From: Bombiscardovia coagulans | GTDB lineage: Bacteria > Actinomycetota > Actinomycetes > Actinomycetales > Bifidobacteriaceae | Direction of reading: 5' to 3' | Assembly: GCF_002259585.1 (NCBI RefSeq) | Contig: NZ_MWWS01000004.1 | Span: 668,253-732,252, forward strand | DNA length: 64,000 bases | Shown here: positions 1 to 10,529 of the stretch, piece by piece | Layout: the number at the start of each line of letters is the position of its first letter | Numbering within the stretch: the first letter of the stretch is position 1 | Notes under the pieces: model-generated | What the model was told of the DNA's origin: nothing | Database searches by the model: none | Seen by the model: only the letters and a program-made list of their open reading frames with translations | Position numbers and translations under genes: made by a program

Positions 1-3000
1 AACGTCAGTATCTGCACCAATTTGAGAGAAACCAGCAATCATCCGTTCAACGCTCCACAGCATGAGCCTGGCCTGAGACTCAAAAAGACGGCCAGAATCT
101 GCCATAGTGCCATGCATAGGTGGAGCAGCAAAAGGCAATAATATAGTGGGTTCCAAAGCTGGCTTAAGCACAGTTGTAGTAGCACCAGTCGTCTTCTTCT
201 GAGTTGCCCCAACCCAGTGAACTAGCGCATCCACATCCCTAAAGCTCGACAAATTGGCAGGTAGAATCCACAATTTCGCTCCAGCAACTGCATGCTGTCG
301 GTAGAGACTCTTAGCCCATTGCACACTGTACTGATTTAACGTATGGAAGACTGCGACAACAGTTGCACCACCTTTCAGCAAACCAGCCACCAATGAACCC
401 GCTATAGAGTGTAGGGAAACACCCGTCACTACAGCTACATCTCCCGCAAAGCGGCAAGCAGCGGGGTCGAATGTCAGTTGTTGCCCAGCTTCACCAGCAA
501 TTCTCGCGAAGACCTGAGCCAAGTCTGCCTTACCATCCAAGTCAGCCCGTCGCTCATACCATGCAGCTTGGGCTTGCACTTCCTTACCTGCACCGATAAA
601 GGAAGCAGAGCGCGCTTGAGTATCGCCTTCATAGTAGATACGAGCCAAATCCTCGCGAGCAGTAGCCCAACGGTCGTCAAAGAGCACTGCCTTTCGCTCA
701 TCGAACTCAGCTTCTACTTGCTTGGTCCAGTCAGACCCAAGCTCTGCTTCCATAGCCGCCACAACCGCAGCATCTTCGTTCTCATCTCCAGCAGGTACAG
801 GCGAGCTCAGACCTAGCTGGTCCAAAACATAACGTGCCGTAGAAGCCAATAGCCCTTGAGAACCTGTAACTTTGGCCGCAAACGCATCCAAGGCTGCAGA
901 ATCAACCACAGATCCACCAGAGGCACCTCCTGCGCTCGGCAGCGTTACTGTTACACCATGGGCCTGGGCTACGTTTTGCACCGCCTGATCTATCAAAGAT
1001 TTAGCCGCTGCAACAGTGGAAACTGGCTGCGAAGATAACGTAGCCAACTCACCACCTCGAGAGGATGTACCTTCACGCGTATCCAAAACCAGATTAGCCA
1101 CAACAGCAGTAGCCCAACCCGAGCCCAGCTGCCAGACACCAGTCACCCTATCTTCTACCTGCTTGAGTTTCATACCAGCTGGGCCAAAGAGGGCTTTCAC
1201 TCGCTCACGTACGATATCAGAAAGCACTGGGCCGAAAGGCTTGTAGTTCGGGGCAACTTTGTTGACCAAGGCACTTAAGTCTGCCATAGAAGCCTCTGCC
1301 GCACCATCCACGGAAGCCACACCGAGCTCGGAAGAGATGTCCATCAAGAGCTGATTGCGCCGAGAAGAGACACCGTTTGTGAGACTGTCAGTCGTATCAG
1401 TAACACCGATTTGGTCAGTGCGAATCTTAGCCGAATATGCCAGGAGTACCTGAATCGCATCTGAAGCCTTGAATGGTATGTCTGCCACATCTGCGCCGGA
1501 TGCAGCACCGGCAGCACTCTGGACAGGCTCTGGGCCAGTCTCAGCATGCACCGGTTCCTGGGCAGGTGTACTTGTGGCCGTCTGAACGACTGTTTGAGAA
1601 GCAGGAGCTGGGTCATCAGACACAGGTGCAGCATCCTGCTGTACGTGTTGCTCATCTGCCACAGTTGGAATGGGGTCAGAGTCAGTCAGGTAAACCCGAG
1701 ACTCGTCCCGACCTAGGTTATAAACCGTCACTTGACGCTCACGAAAATCAGGCAAGTTGAGCGTCTTAGTGGCCATATTGGCAAGCGTAGGAGAATGACC
1801 TAAACCAATCTCTACCAGCTCTTCTAGCCCCAGACCACCTTGCTCAGGAGTCTCAAACATCAATGACTGCGTTTCAATCCAACGAACTGGAGAGGCAAAC
1901 TGCCAAGAGAGGAGCTCAGTTAAGAGTAAGCGTCCAAGCTTCTGGTCATCAGCAGCGTAGGATTGCCACACTGTTGGATCATCCAAAGCTTGCTTAATGC
2001 GCTCTGATGGCACTACTTCGAGGATAGAAGCCGCAAATTCCCGGCTCATCTCGAAGGGCTGAGCTACTAAGTTAGGAATATACCGCCCTTCCAAACGGGA
2101 GTAATCAATATATTCTGGCAAAAGCTTGTCTAAGGTGTCACGGAATTCGGGAACACCCTTGCGCAACAGTGAAGAGTGGAAAGGCACGTCGATACCAGGC
2201 ACGTACATGAAGGCAGGTTTACCACCCGCCTCTTTAGCCCTTCGATCCGAATCCTCTTTAAGGTATTCCAAGCCAGCGATAGTTCCAGCAATTGCATACT
2301 GCTGACCTGCCAAATTGTAATTGACGATTTCCAGGAATTCGCCAGATTCTGCTGCTACTGATGCCACATACTCTTTGACGCGACTATCCACCAAACCAAA
2401 TTGATTGGGCCGCAGGGCTCCCATCCGGTAATTAGAACGACCGTGTTCGTCACGTTCAATCAAAGAATGCATGGTCGAACCACGGTGGAAGACTAATTCC
2501 AGAACGGTCTCCAATGACATAACACCTGCAAAAGAACTGAGCGCATTATATTCACCCAGTGAGTGACCAGCGAAGTAGGCAGGCCAGACATCGGCACCCG
2601 ATTCACGCAAACGAGCAGTTTGCGCAAAAGCTACAGTCGCCAATGCCACCTGGGTGAACTGGGTTAGATTGAGTAAACCTTCAGGGTGATAATACGTAAT
2701 TCCTTTAGCGGTCAGCGTCTTAGGATTATCTCGCACCACAGCCAGAATAGAGAAGCCCAACCTAGAACGAGTGAGAGCATCAGCCCGCTCCCAAGTTTCA
2801 CGGGCGGCAGGAGACTTGGCCCGCTCATCCAAAACCATGCCTTGTTGCTGGATACCCTGACCCGGGTACACATACGCTACTTTTGGTGCACGGGCAATAG
2901 CAGTTCCACGGGAGACTAACTCACCCCGAATACGGCCAATGACCTCCAAAACTAGGCCACCATGACGGACCTTACCCACGCGTTCAACAGAAATCTCCAC

Positions 3001-6000
3001 TTGGTCGCCCAGCTGTACCATCCCGTACATGTTGTAGGTCCAACCAGCAATTTCATAATGAAGACCTTGTTCATCTGCGGCTTGAACCGCATACTGTGCC
3101 GTAGCCGACAACCACATACCGTGCACCAAGGGAGCCTTGAGACCGGAGACTTGGGCCCCGCGAACAGAAGTGTGAATAGGGTTAAAATCACCAGATGTCC
3201 GCGCAAAAGCTGTCATATCCTCGGGAGCCGTCACCGTAACCCGCCGTAGAAGGCGACGGGGTGTTCCAACAGTGTCTGCTTTAATTCCTCCCCAATCTGG
3301 AGCCGGTTGAGGTAACTGGTCAGAGTATGCGCGTCCACGAATTGCAAAACGCTCAACTTCGTTCGCCAGCACTGTTCCGTCACCAGCCTGGTGGCGCACA
3401 TGAATGGTGACTACACGGCCCGAAGCAGATTCACTATAATGCTCCGCCCAAGAAGTGAGCGAAATCCTCTCTCCCTCATGTTTGAGGAGTTCATCTTGGC
3501 TCACTTCCAACTCCATGAGATGGTCGAGGTGAACGGCGTTGAGTAGACCTTCAATAATGGGGAAACCATCCACACTTACCGAGCCTAGAGCAGCATAGAT
3601 AGCAGGCCACGCAGGCCCTACAAGTGCATCCGGCGCAATGGCAGAAGGCCGGAGATTGGCAGGTAGAGCAGCTCCTGTGACTGCCTCATGGTCGAAGCCT
3701 AAATTATTCGAAAGCGTGTAACCACTGTGAGCCAAACCAAAGGGGTAGGTGGCTGTATCCTCAACATGCTCAATATCTGGCATAGATTCTAGTTTGTCGC
3801 CAGTAATACTGGTATTACCAATACCTGCCGTCGCTGCTAAGAGATCATACACATCCCGCGGAAGGCGGTCTCGATCCACTACTGGGAAAGATCCAGAGGA
3901 GTGGGCATCTACAGTCAAGGGTATTACAATATGGCGGACTGCATGCTTACTGGAACCACCATCAGGGTCATCATCCCAGAAAGTATCTAAATGAATATCT
4001 AAGTCAAAGAGATCAAGTCCATTCTGGCTCCCCACCGAGCGAATCTCATAGTTAGGATCACCCAGATCGGTACCACAGGCAGGGTTGTCCATGAGATGCC
4101 CCACCCACGATATATGCGGACTGTGACGAATGAATTCCTCAGCAGACTGAGCACAATCAAGCTGCGAGTACGCTTGAACCGAGTTTTCTGATTCTTGACG
4201 CACTCTCTCTAGAGCGGCCTGCTCGAACCTAGACAGAATAGACGCCACAGGCTCATCCACCGTCGTGATACCAGCCACAGAGATAGGACCGGGAATAGCT
4301 CGCACAGAATCGGCACTGTAGCGAGAGTCCTCAGACTGCCACAGCTGATCTTGTCCCCACCAACGCAGGAGATCATTATCAATAGCAGGCACAAATGGCA
4401 TAGGTTTGGGATATTCGCGGACCAATGTCGGGAACCAAGCAACATCTGTGGGAGTCACCTTAACCTCATTGGCTTGCGGATACGTCTGTCGCAACCTCTC
4501 TAGAGCCTGCCCAGGTTCGCGCACGTCTTCACGGTCAACAAATATGGATTCAAACTCACCAGATTCCAGCTTGCAGACACGAGCCTCAATGCGGCGTAGC
4601 AGGTGAAGAAAACGATCCACGTATGTGTCATCAGCCCATGGGCACGCCAATTCAGCAAAACGTTCTGCCCACTGCTGGTAGGTCATTTCGTCTACGTCAC
4701 CAAAATATGGTTTAGCAGTCTTACCGAGGGCCTCAATAATCTCTGAACGTCGTGAGCTTAACTCTTCAGGATGCTTCATCACTCGAACCAACAAGCGACC
4801 GCATTCTGCTGAGGAGTTCTCAATTTCGTAAATATCAGCATGTAGGTGACTCAAACCAGAGCCTACACCACCGACCGACTGTCCAGAAGGCACCCAGCGT
4901 TCACCAATTGGAGCGAATGGGTCAGGATCAGGTTGACTCATATCAATGCCAGGTGTTGCCACTAGAGCCCGTTTAACCTCAGGGCTGGTATGAGCTTCTT
5001 GCGCTGTCATAGCAGCTGTACCCACGAGAACACCATCGACTGGCATATCTGGGAGGCCGTACACACGTGACCACTGACCAGAAATATAGTCAGCTGCCCT
5101 CTCAGGAGTGCCAATACCACCACCCGCTACAAGAACAATATTAGAACACTCGCGCACTTGAGCATAGGTAGCCGCTAGGAGGTCATCCAGCGATTCCCAT
5201 GAATGATGACCACCTGCTGCACCTCCCTCAACTTGCATCAAGATTGACTTGGGAGCTACCTGCTTAGCGATAGCTACCACCTGCCGAATCTGTTCCACAG
5301 TACCTGGCTTGAATGCTACATAAGGAAAACCATCAGCATTGAGTTGGTCGATTAATTCCTGAGCCTCATCTATTTCTGGAATGCCAGCAGAAACCACTAC
5401 ACCATCTATGGGTGCTCCTGACTCACGTTTCTTTGAAACGATCCGTTGTGACCCAAACTGCAGATTCCACAAATAGCGATCCATAAACATGGCGTTAAAC
5501 TCGACGGTTCGCCCTTCTTCGAGTTCTTCTTCCAATTCCTTCATATGGCGTTCAAATACTTCAGCAGTCACCTGACCGCCGCCAGCCAGCTCGGCCCAGT
5601 AACCAGCATTAGCGGCAGCAGCTACAATCTGCGGCTCTACCGTTGTAGGTGTCATACCAGCCAAGAGAACAGGTGGCTTACCCGTCAACCGACTAAAAGC
5701 TGTAGCAATCTTTTCACCGGCAGGAGTAGATAAGACAGTCGGCTTAAACCGTGACCAATCTTGGCTACGCTCAGGGTCGCCCTCTAGCGTAGACAGGCTC
5801 CCACGCTGAGCCGTAGTAGCTGCCTCTACTACACCAATACCTGTACCTTGGGTGAGACCACCCACTAATTTTCCGAGGGTTTCACCGGGCCCCATATCCA
5901 CCAGCCAGAGCTTACTTGGATCAGCCTGCTCTATGAGCGCATGAACCTGGCCTGCCCAGTCAGCATGACGCACAAGTACTTCTTCTGCTAACAGGCGAGC

Positions 6001-6876
6001 TCGTTCTGTATCCAAACCGCAACGGTCTGCCCAGCCCACACACTCTTCTACAGCTGCTGCCATTAGTGGCGAATGGAAGGGCAAGGTAACTTCTAAATAT
6101 TCTAGAATTGGATCGAAGGGACTGCCACCACGCACCTTGTTCTCCCGAAGTTTCGCCTGGCGACTAGCTTCTTTACCTACTTCAATAGAGAAGGAAGCCA
6201 GATCTTCTGGATAACCAGACAAGACTAAATGCTGCCGGGAATTCGTTACAGCAATACTAATCGGACCTTTAGGGGAGGATACCCGACTTATCAAAATCTC
6301 AACTTGCTTGCGGCTTGCTCCTTTAACAGAAAGCATGGGCGTAGCTTCTCCCTGAGCATGAATCCCAAGCCGTCGAACCTGCCGCGTCCCGGCAGAACCA
6401 ATCAGCATAGCTATTGCCAGGATCTGATCGATCTGCTTACTTGCTGCTTTTAAAGAACCTTCATCTTCGATAGCCTGAGCCATGTGAACACCGATAATGC
6501 CTTGGGAATGCCCCAAAAGTGCCACAGGGCGTGCAGATGCAAGCTGGTAGCCAAGTTGATCCATATCAATCAGGGCACCCAATTGCACTAGTGCGATTCC
6601 AGGGACAGATGCAGACGCGTCAGCAGCTGAACCTAATGTGACCGAATTAGCTTGATATGCGAACAAATCCAAAGGTCTACCATTGGTCGCAAGAAGGTCG
6701 GCAGCTACGGGACTCACTATACGATGAGCAGACGCAACATGTTCCGTGAGCGCATCCGCCTTGGCTGCATCATCAGTTAGGTCAGCTAGGGCCGAAGTCC
6801 AAGGCGTAGATTGACCAGAGAAAAGCAGAGCGTGAGATTCTGTGGCTAAGCGATTGATAAAGAATGAATGTGTCAT
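1..6876 (-). CDS. fas: Type I fatty acid synthase, N-terminal 2292 residues (cut by window edge)
   Basis: Multidomain FAS I for de novo fatty acid synthesis in the cytoplasm. The reading frame is open from ATG 6876 (AAGGA just upstream) to base 1, so the gene runs off the left edge; bacterial FAS I is usually about 3000 residues. Visible in order: acetyltransferase with GHSQG (Ser about 124); FMN enoyl reductase with a GGGIG loop near residue 585; MaoC-type dehydratase with DFNPIH (His about 1235); malonyl/palmitoyl transferase with GHSLGE (Ser about 1439); a Pro/Ala-rich linker; the ACP with GVSSRRNQ, whose first Ser (about 1837) aligns with the phosphopantetheine serine of fungal FAS; and the start of the ketoreductase. 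The rest of the ketoreductase and the ketosynthase should lie left of the window. It is the last visible gene of birA-accC-accD-fas, 67 bases after accD. Confidence 0.96.
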   Translation of the reverse strand, partial: MTHSFFINRLATESHALLFSGQSTPWTSALADLTDDAAKADALTEHVASAHRIVSPVAADLLATNGRPLDLFAYQANSVTLGSAADASASVPGIALVQLGALIDMDQLGYQLASARPVALLGHSQGIIGVHMAQAIEDEGSLKAASKQIDQILAIAMLIGSAGTRQVRRLGIHAQGEATPMLSVKGASRKQVEILISRVSSPKGPISIAVTNSRQHLVLSGYPEDLASFSIEVGKEASRQAKLRENKVRGGSPFDPILEYLEVTLPFHSPLMAAAVEECVGWADRCGLDTERARLLAEEVLVRHADWAGQVHALIEQADPSKLWLVDMGPGETLGKLVGGLTQGTGIGVVEAATTAQRGSLSTLEGDPERSQDWSRFKPTVLSTPAGEKIATAFSRLTGKPPVLLAGMTPTTVEPQIVAAAANAGYWAELAGGGQVTAEVFERHMKELEEELEEGRTVEFNAMFMDRYLWNLQFGSQRIVSKKRESGAPIDGVVVSAGIPEIDEAQELIDQLNADGFPYVAFKPGTVEQIRQVVAIAKQVAPKSILMQVEGGAAGGHHSWESLDDLLAATYAQVRECSNIVLVAGGGIGTPERAADYISGQWSRVYGLPDMPVDGVLVGTAAMTAQEAHTSPEVKRALVATPGIDMSQPDPDPFAPIGERWVPSGQSVGGVGSGLSHLHADIYEIENSSAECGRLLVRVMKHPEELSSRRSEIIEALGKTAKPYFGDVDEMTYQQWAERFAELACPWADDTYVDRFLHLLRRIEARVCKLESGEFESIFVDREDVREPGQALERLRQTYPQANEVKVTPTDVAWFPTLVREYPKPMPFVPAIDNDLLRWWGQDQLWQSEDSRYSADSVRAIPGPISVAGITTVDEPVASILSRFEQAALERVRQESENSVQAYSQLDCAQSAEEFIRHSPHISWVGHLMDNPACGTDLGDPNYEIRSVGSQNGLDLFDLDIHLDTFWDDDPDGGSSKHAVRHIVIPLTVDAHSSGSFPVVDRDRLPRDVYDLLAATAGIGNTSITGDKLESMPDIEHVEDTATYPFGLAHSGYTLSNNLGFDHEAVTGAALPANLRPSAIAPDALVGPAWPAIYAALGSVSVDGFPIIEGLLNAVHLDHLMELEVSQDELLKHEGERISLTSWAEHYSESASGRVVTIHVRHQAGDGTVLANEVERFAIRGRAYSDQLPQPAPDWGGIKADTVGTPRRLLRRVTVTAPEDMTAFARTSGDFNPIHTSVRGAQVSGLKAPLVHGMWLSATAQYAVQAADEQGLHYEIAGWTYNMYGMVQLGDQVEISVERVGKVRHGGLVLEVIGRIRGELVSRGTAIARAPKVAYVYPGQGIQQQGMVLDERAKSPAARETWERADALTRSRLGFSILAVVRDNPKTLTAKGITYYHPEGLLNLTQFTQVALATVAFAQTARLRESGADVWPAYFAGHSLGEYNALSSFAGVMSLETVLELVFHRGSTMHSLIERDEHGRSNYRMGALRPNQFGLVDSRVKEYVASVAAESGEFLEIVNYNLAGQQYAIAGTIAGLEYLKEDSDRRAKEAGGKPAFMYVPGIDVPFHSSLLRKGVPEFRDTLDKLLPEYIDYSRLEGRYIPNLVAQPFEMSREFAASILEVVPSERIKQALDDPTVWQSYAADDQKLGRLLLTELLSWQFASPVRWIETQSLMFETPEQGGLGLEELVEIGLGHSPTLANMATKTLNLPDFRERQVTVYNLGRDESRVYLTDSDPIPTVADEQHVQQDAAPVSDDPAPASQTVVQTATSTPAQEPVHAETGPEPVQSAAGAASGADVADIPFKASDAIQVLLAYSAKIRTDQIGVTDTTDSLTNGVSSRRNQLLMDISSELGVASVDGAAEASMADLSALVNKVAPNYKPFGPVLSDIVRERVKALFGPAGMKLKQVEDRVTGVWQLGSGWATAVVANLVLDTREGTSSRGGELATLSSQPVSTVAAAKSLIDQAVQNVAQAHGVTVTLPSAGGASGGSVVDSAALDAFAAKVTGSQGLLASTARYVLDQLGLSSPVPAGDENEDAAVVAAMEAELGSDWTKQVEAEFDERKAVLFDDRWATAREDLARIYYEGDTQARSASFIGAGKEVQAQAAWYERRADLDGKADLAQVFARIAGEAGQQLTFDPAACRFAGDVAVVTGVSLHSIAGSLVAGLLKGGATVVAVFHTLNQYSVQWAKSLYRQHAVAGAKLWILPANLSSFRDVDALVHWVGATQKKTTGATTTVLKPALEPTILLPFAAPPMHGTMADSGRLFESQARLMLWSVERMIAGFSQIGADTDV

Positions 6877-6943
6877 GATTTCCTTTTCTTCAACTACTGT
6901 CTGGACTTGCACTACAACGTGTTTAAGAGTTGGCACTGAGCCA

Positions 6944-8569
6944 CTACAAGGGCTGGTTGCCATGGTGTTTGTCTACTAATCGATGCCTTCGCTTGCTCGA
7001 GAGCGTTCGCAACGATTCAGCTATAGCTTCTCGCGTTTGCTCAGGGTCGATCATGGCATCGATCTCTCCCATTTCCAGCGAGAGGTTGGCATTAACCGTT
7101 GTGGCCTCATAATCAGCAACCAACTGTTGGCGCAAAGCATTCACATCTGCACCAGATTCCTGAGCTTTCTGCAAGTCTCGACGGTGAATGATATTGACCG
7201 CTCCTTGCGCACCGAGAACAGCAATCTGCGAAGTAGGCCAAGCGAAGTTCACATCTGCACCTATTGATTTAGACCCCATCACAATGTAAGACCCACCAAA
7301 GGCTTTGCGCAGCACCACTGTTACTAGCGGCACCTGAGCGTTAGCGTAAGCATAAATCAACTTGGCACCACGACGAATAATGCCTGCATGTTCTTGGTCA
7401 CTGCCAGGCTTGTACCCTGGCGTATCTACCAGGGTAATTACGGGTAAATTAAAAGCATCACACAGGCGAACAAATCGGGCAATTTTTTCTGAAGAGTCAA
7501 CATCAAGACTGCCAGCATCCACCAAGGGTTGATTTGCCACAATTCCTACCGAACGCCCCTCTAAGCATGCAAAACCTACCACCGCAGAGGAAGCGAAAAG
7601 CTCCTGAACTTGAACAAATTCCCCGTAATCCACAATAGAGCGAATCACGTCAAGCACATCGTAGGGTTGTCGTTCGTTGTCGGGAACAATAGTTGCTAGA
7701 CGCTTGGCTGCTTCCCTCTCAGCATGACCCGAAGCAAATGCGTAACGTAACGGCTCTTCCTTGCAGTTCGCAGGCAGATAAGCCAGCACCGTTCGCGCAT
7801 AGTCAATGGCATCTGCCTCATCTGAACCCAAATAGTGAGCTACACCAGATGTAGAGGCGTGTACAACACCTCCACCTAAGTCATCCATACTGATAGTTTC
7901 ACCAGTGGCAGCCTTGACCACATCTGGACCAGTGACAAACATATTGGAGTTTTCACGGGTCATAATAATGAGGTCAGTTAAGGCAGGACAGTAGACTGCC
8001 CCACCAGCACAAGGGCCCAATATCAGAGAAATCTGGGGTACGTATCCAGAGGCCTGGCAGGTCTTGCGGAAGATATGTCCGTACTGGGTAAGTGCCGCAA
8101 CACCCTCTTGTATACGAGCACCACCAGAGTCTATGACCGCCACAATAGGTACACCCATCTCGATAGCCATATCCATGAGACGGCATATTTTCTGCCCCTC
8201 AGCCTGCCCCAGAGTGCCACCACGGATGGAGAAATCCTGAGCATATACCGCAACCTTACGCCCGTATACTTCACCAAAACCAGTGATGACCGCAGATCCA
8301 GCCTTCCCCTCAACGATGCCAGCCCCAGCAAATCGTCCCAACTCCTCAAAACTATCCGTATCAAAGAGCAGGTCCAACCGTTCTCGGGCCGTAAGCTTAC
8401 CTTTAGCGTGCTGCTTGGTTCTAGCACGCCCTTCAGCTTCCTTAGCCAGAGCGGCCGCCCTTGCAATCCCTTGCCTCACCGGCTGTTGCGCTACTGTTTG
8501 AGTCTGGTCTTGGGAGACGTCAGTTGGTAGAGTTTCCTGTTTGACTATGTCTTCAGTCATGCTTGCCAT
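6944..8569 (-). CDS. accD: Acyl-CoA carboxylase carboxyltransferase (beta) subunit
   Basis: Carboxyltransferase half of the biotin-dependent acetyl/propionyl-CoA carboxylase that makes malonyl-CoA for FAS. The protein of about 541 residues has the crotonase-fold carboxyltransferase signatures: the GGARIQEG turn, a glycine-rich stretch with GPCAGGAVY, a second domain containing DTPGYKPG, and AFGGSYIVMGSK. It matches actinobacterial AccD/PccB rather than the short zinc-finger AccD of E. coli. ATG 8569 is preferred because GGAGG lies about eight bases upstream; a GTG three codons earlier is too close to that site. The start lies inside the 3' end of accC (17-base overlap), which suggests translational coupling. 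Substrate preference (acetyl versus propionyl) cannot be read from the sequence; the neighbouring fas favours malonyl-CoA supply. Confidence 0.95.
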   Translation of the reverse strand: MASMTEDIVKQETLPTDVSQDQTQTVAQQPVRQGIARAAALAKEAEGRARTKQHAKGKLTARERLDLLFDTDSFEELGRFAGAGIVEGKAGSAVITGFGEVYGRKVAVYAQDFSIRGGTLGQAEGQKICRLMDMAIEMGVPIVAVIDSGGARIQEGVAALTQYGHIFRKTCQASGYVPQISLILGPCAGGAVYCPALTDLIIMTRENSNMFVTGPDVVKAATGETISMDDLGGGVVHASTSGVAHYLGSDEADAIDYARTVLAYLPANCKEEPLRYAFASGHAEREAAKRLATIVPDNERQPYDVLDVIRSIVDYGEFVQVQELFASSAVVGFACLEGRSVGIVANQPLVDAGSLDVDSSEKIARFVRLCDAFNLPVITLVDTPGYKPGSDQEHAGIIRRGAKLIYAYANAQVPLVTVVLRKAFGGSYIVMGSKSIGADVNFAWPTSQIAVLGAQGAVNIIHRRDLQKAQESGADVNALRQQLVADYEATTVNANLSLEMGEIDAMIDPEQTREAIAESLRTLSSKRRHRLVDKHHGNQPL

Positions 8570-10451
8570 CAGTATCACCCTCCTTCCTCATGCCTGTCTC
8601 CAGAGCAATGTCCATATCAGACTTCTTGTTTGAATCTGTACTCAAATCCAGCTCCACTAAGGTTTGCCCCGCATCTACCCCGTCTGCCACACCTACATTG
8701 ATGCTCTTGACTCGCCCTGGTGCCGGAGCATACACATAGTTCTCCATTTTCATAGATTCGAGCACTACCAAGAGGTCAGACTTGTTGACTGCCTGCCCGG
8801 GAGCCACCTGAATACGAGTGACTACTGCTTGCATGGGAGCCACAATCTTGCCAGAACGAGCCGGATCATCTTTGGGAGTCCTACTAACGCGGTCCTTCAT
8901 CCCCTGCCCACGCAAAGGCTGTTGCAAACGCGAAACTGCCTTACTGGCACCTGAGCCAGATCCACCAATGCCTTGGAGCATGACTTGCGGCAAAGTAAGC
9001 TTTACCCGCTTGTCATCGACTTCAATGGTGAAGGACTCAACATCCTCTCCGTCGCGACTTTCAGGAGTGCTCACCGAAGCAGGTTGACCAGCTTTGGTAG
9101 CCTTCGGTTCTACAGTCAGGTACTTTCGTTCCAACCATTTGGTGGAAATATCAAAAGAATGTCCATTCTCAGCAGTGAAATCATCGTCAGAAAAAATCTG
9201 CTTAAACAGGCTGATAGGTGTAGGAACACCTTCAATCTCGATTTCCTTGAGTGCTCGACGTACACGGGCCACAGCTGCTTCACGAGACTGGGCAGTGATT
9301 ACCACCTTTCCCATCATAGAATCATTGCGAGGCGAAACTGTATCACCTACATCTACACCAGAATCAATACGGATACCAGGACCAGACGGCCAGCGCAGCG
9401 TTTCAATCGTGCCAGAGCTGGGAGTTAGATTGGTAGCTGGATCCTCGCTGGTGATACGCAATTCAAACGAATGACCGCGGGGTACTGGCGCAGGAGTTAA
9501 TGGTCCACCTGAAGCAATAACCAGTTGTTCACGAACTAAGTCCAGACCACACACTTCTTCGCTAACAGTGTGTTCTACCTGCAATCTCGGATTGACTTCT
9601 AAGAAGTAGATCTTATCTAGGGGAGTTACGAGGAATTCACAAGTGCCCAAACCCACATACCCGACAGCTTCGAAAAGCCTGTGAGAGTACTCTTCTAATT
9701 TCGAGGTCACCGCAGATGAAAGATAAGGTGCAGGAGCTTCCTCTACGAGTTTTTGGTTTCTCCGCTGAACTGAGCAGTCTCGAGTAGAGTAAACAGTAAA
9801 ACTTCCATTGCTATCTCGACCAGATTGTGTTTCCACATGACGGGCCCGATCTACAAATTTTTCAATGAAGTAGTCGCTTAAATCACCACCTTGGAGAGCA
9901 TCGTGGTTCATGTAGAAGGTACGCAGCTCATCGTCATCATGAATGAGGGTGATACCTCGCCCACCGCCACCGTCCGCCTTTTTCATCATCACCGGGTAAC
10001 CTGCCTGTTGAGCAAAGTCCAAGAGCGTCCGAATGTCGGTCACTGGCTCACTGAGTCCAGGAACTATGGGGACCTTGGCCTGCTCAGCCACCTTGCAAGC
10101 CTGAATCTTGTCGCCAAGATCGGTCAGCACCTGATCTTTAGGCCCAACCCAAGTAAGACCTGCCTGCACCACTTTCCCCGCGAACGAAGCTACCTCGGAC
10201 AGAAAACCGTAACCAGGATGAATTGCATCAGCACCTGATCGCTTGGCTACCTCTAGAATCGCATCCTCGTTGAGATAGGTTTGATTGTTAGTTTCACCAG
10301 GTAGCAGGTAGGCTTCATCAGCCATCTGCACATATGCAGCATCCCTGTCTTGGTTAGCGTAGACTGCAACTGTGGTAACACCCATCTCTTGAGCTGTACG
10401 TACAACTCTGAGCGCAATTTCACCCCGGTTGGCTACGAGGAGCTTCTTCAT
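8553..10451 (-). CDS. accC: Acyl-CoA carboxylase biotin carboxylase / biotin carrier fusion (alpha subunit)
   Basis: Carboxylates its own biotin with ATP and bicarbonate, then delivers the carboxyl group to AccD. The 632 residues begin with the biotin carboxylase N-terminal domain (KKLLVANRGE), an ATP-grasp domain with the glycine-rich loop KADGGGGRG and the EVNPRLQVEHTVSE motif, then the biotin carboxylase C-terminal domain, a low-complexity linker and a C-terminal biotinyl domain with ESMKMEN (biotinylated Lys about 568). The BC plus BCCP fusion is the usual actinobacterial AccA layout. ATG 10451 follows a clear GGGAGGG; an in-frame TTG four codons upstream is less likely. The tail beyond the biotinyl domain, about 30 charged residues, looks like an extra extension. 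It is 78 bases downstream of birA, whose product would biotinylate it. Confidence 0.95.
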   Translation of the reverse strand: MKKLLVANRGEIALRVVRTAQEMGVTTVAVYANQDRDAAYVQMADEAYLLPGETNNQTYLNEDAILEVAKRSGADAIHPGYGFLSEVASFAGKVVQAGLTWVGPKDQVLTDLGDKIQACKVAEQAKVPIVPGLSEPVTDIRTLLDFAQQAGYPVMMKKADGGGGRGITLIHDDDELRTFYMNHDALQGGDLSDYFIEKFVDRARHVETQSGRDSNGSFTVYSTRDCSVQRRNQKLVEEAPAPYLSSAVTSKLEEYSHRLFEAVGYVGLGTCEFLVTPLDKIYFLEVNPRLQVEHTVSEEVCGLDLVREQLVIASGGPLTPAPVPRGHSFELRITSEDPATNLTPSSGTIETLRWPSGPGIRIDSGVDVGDTVSPRNDSMMGKVVITAQSREAAVARVRRALKEIEIEGVPTPISLFKQIFSDDDFTAENGHSFDISTKWLERKYLTVEPKATKAGQPASVSTPESRDGEDVESFTIEVDDKRVKLTLPQVMLQGIGGSGSGASKAVSRLQQPLRGQGMKDRVSRTPKDDPARSGKIVAPMQAVVTRIQVAPGQAVNKSDLLVVLESMKMENYVYAPAPGRVKSINVGVADGVDAGQTLVELDLSTDSNKKSDMDIALETGMRKEGDTDGKHD

Positions 10452-10529
10452 AAACCCTCCCAACGGTCAATATACCTGCAAACGTATGTCTCAATACCTG
10501 AACTGCATCGGTACTACCAAATACCGCCC

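Noticed and set aside
8075..8530. Plus-strand frame of 151 codons opposite accD
   Set aside because: Antisense shadow of a well-recognised gene.
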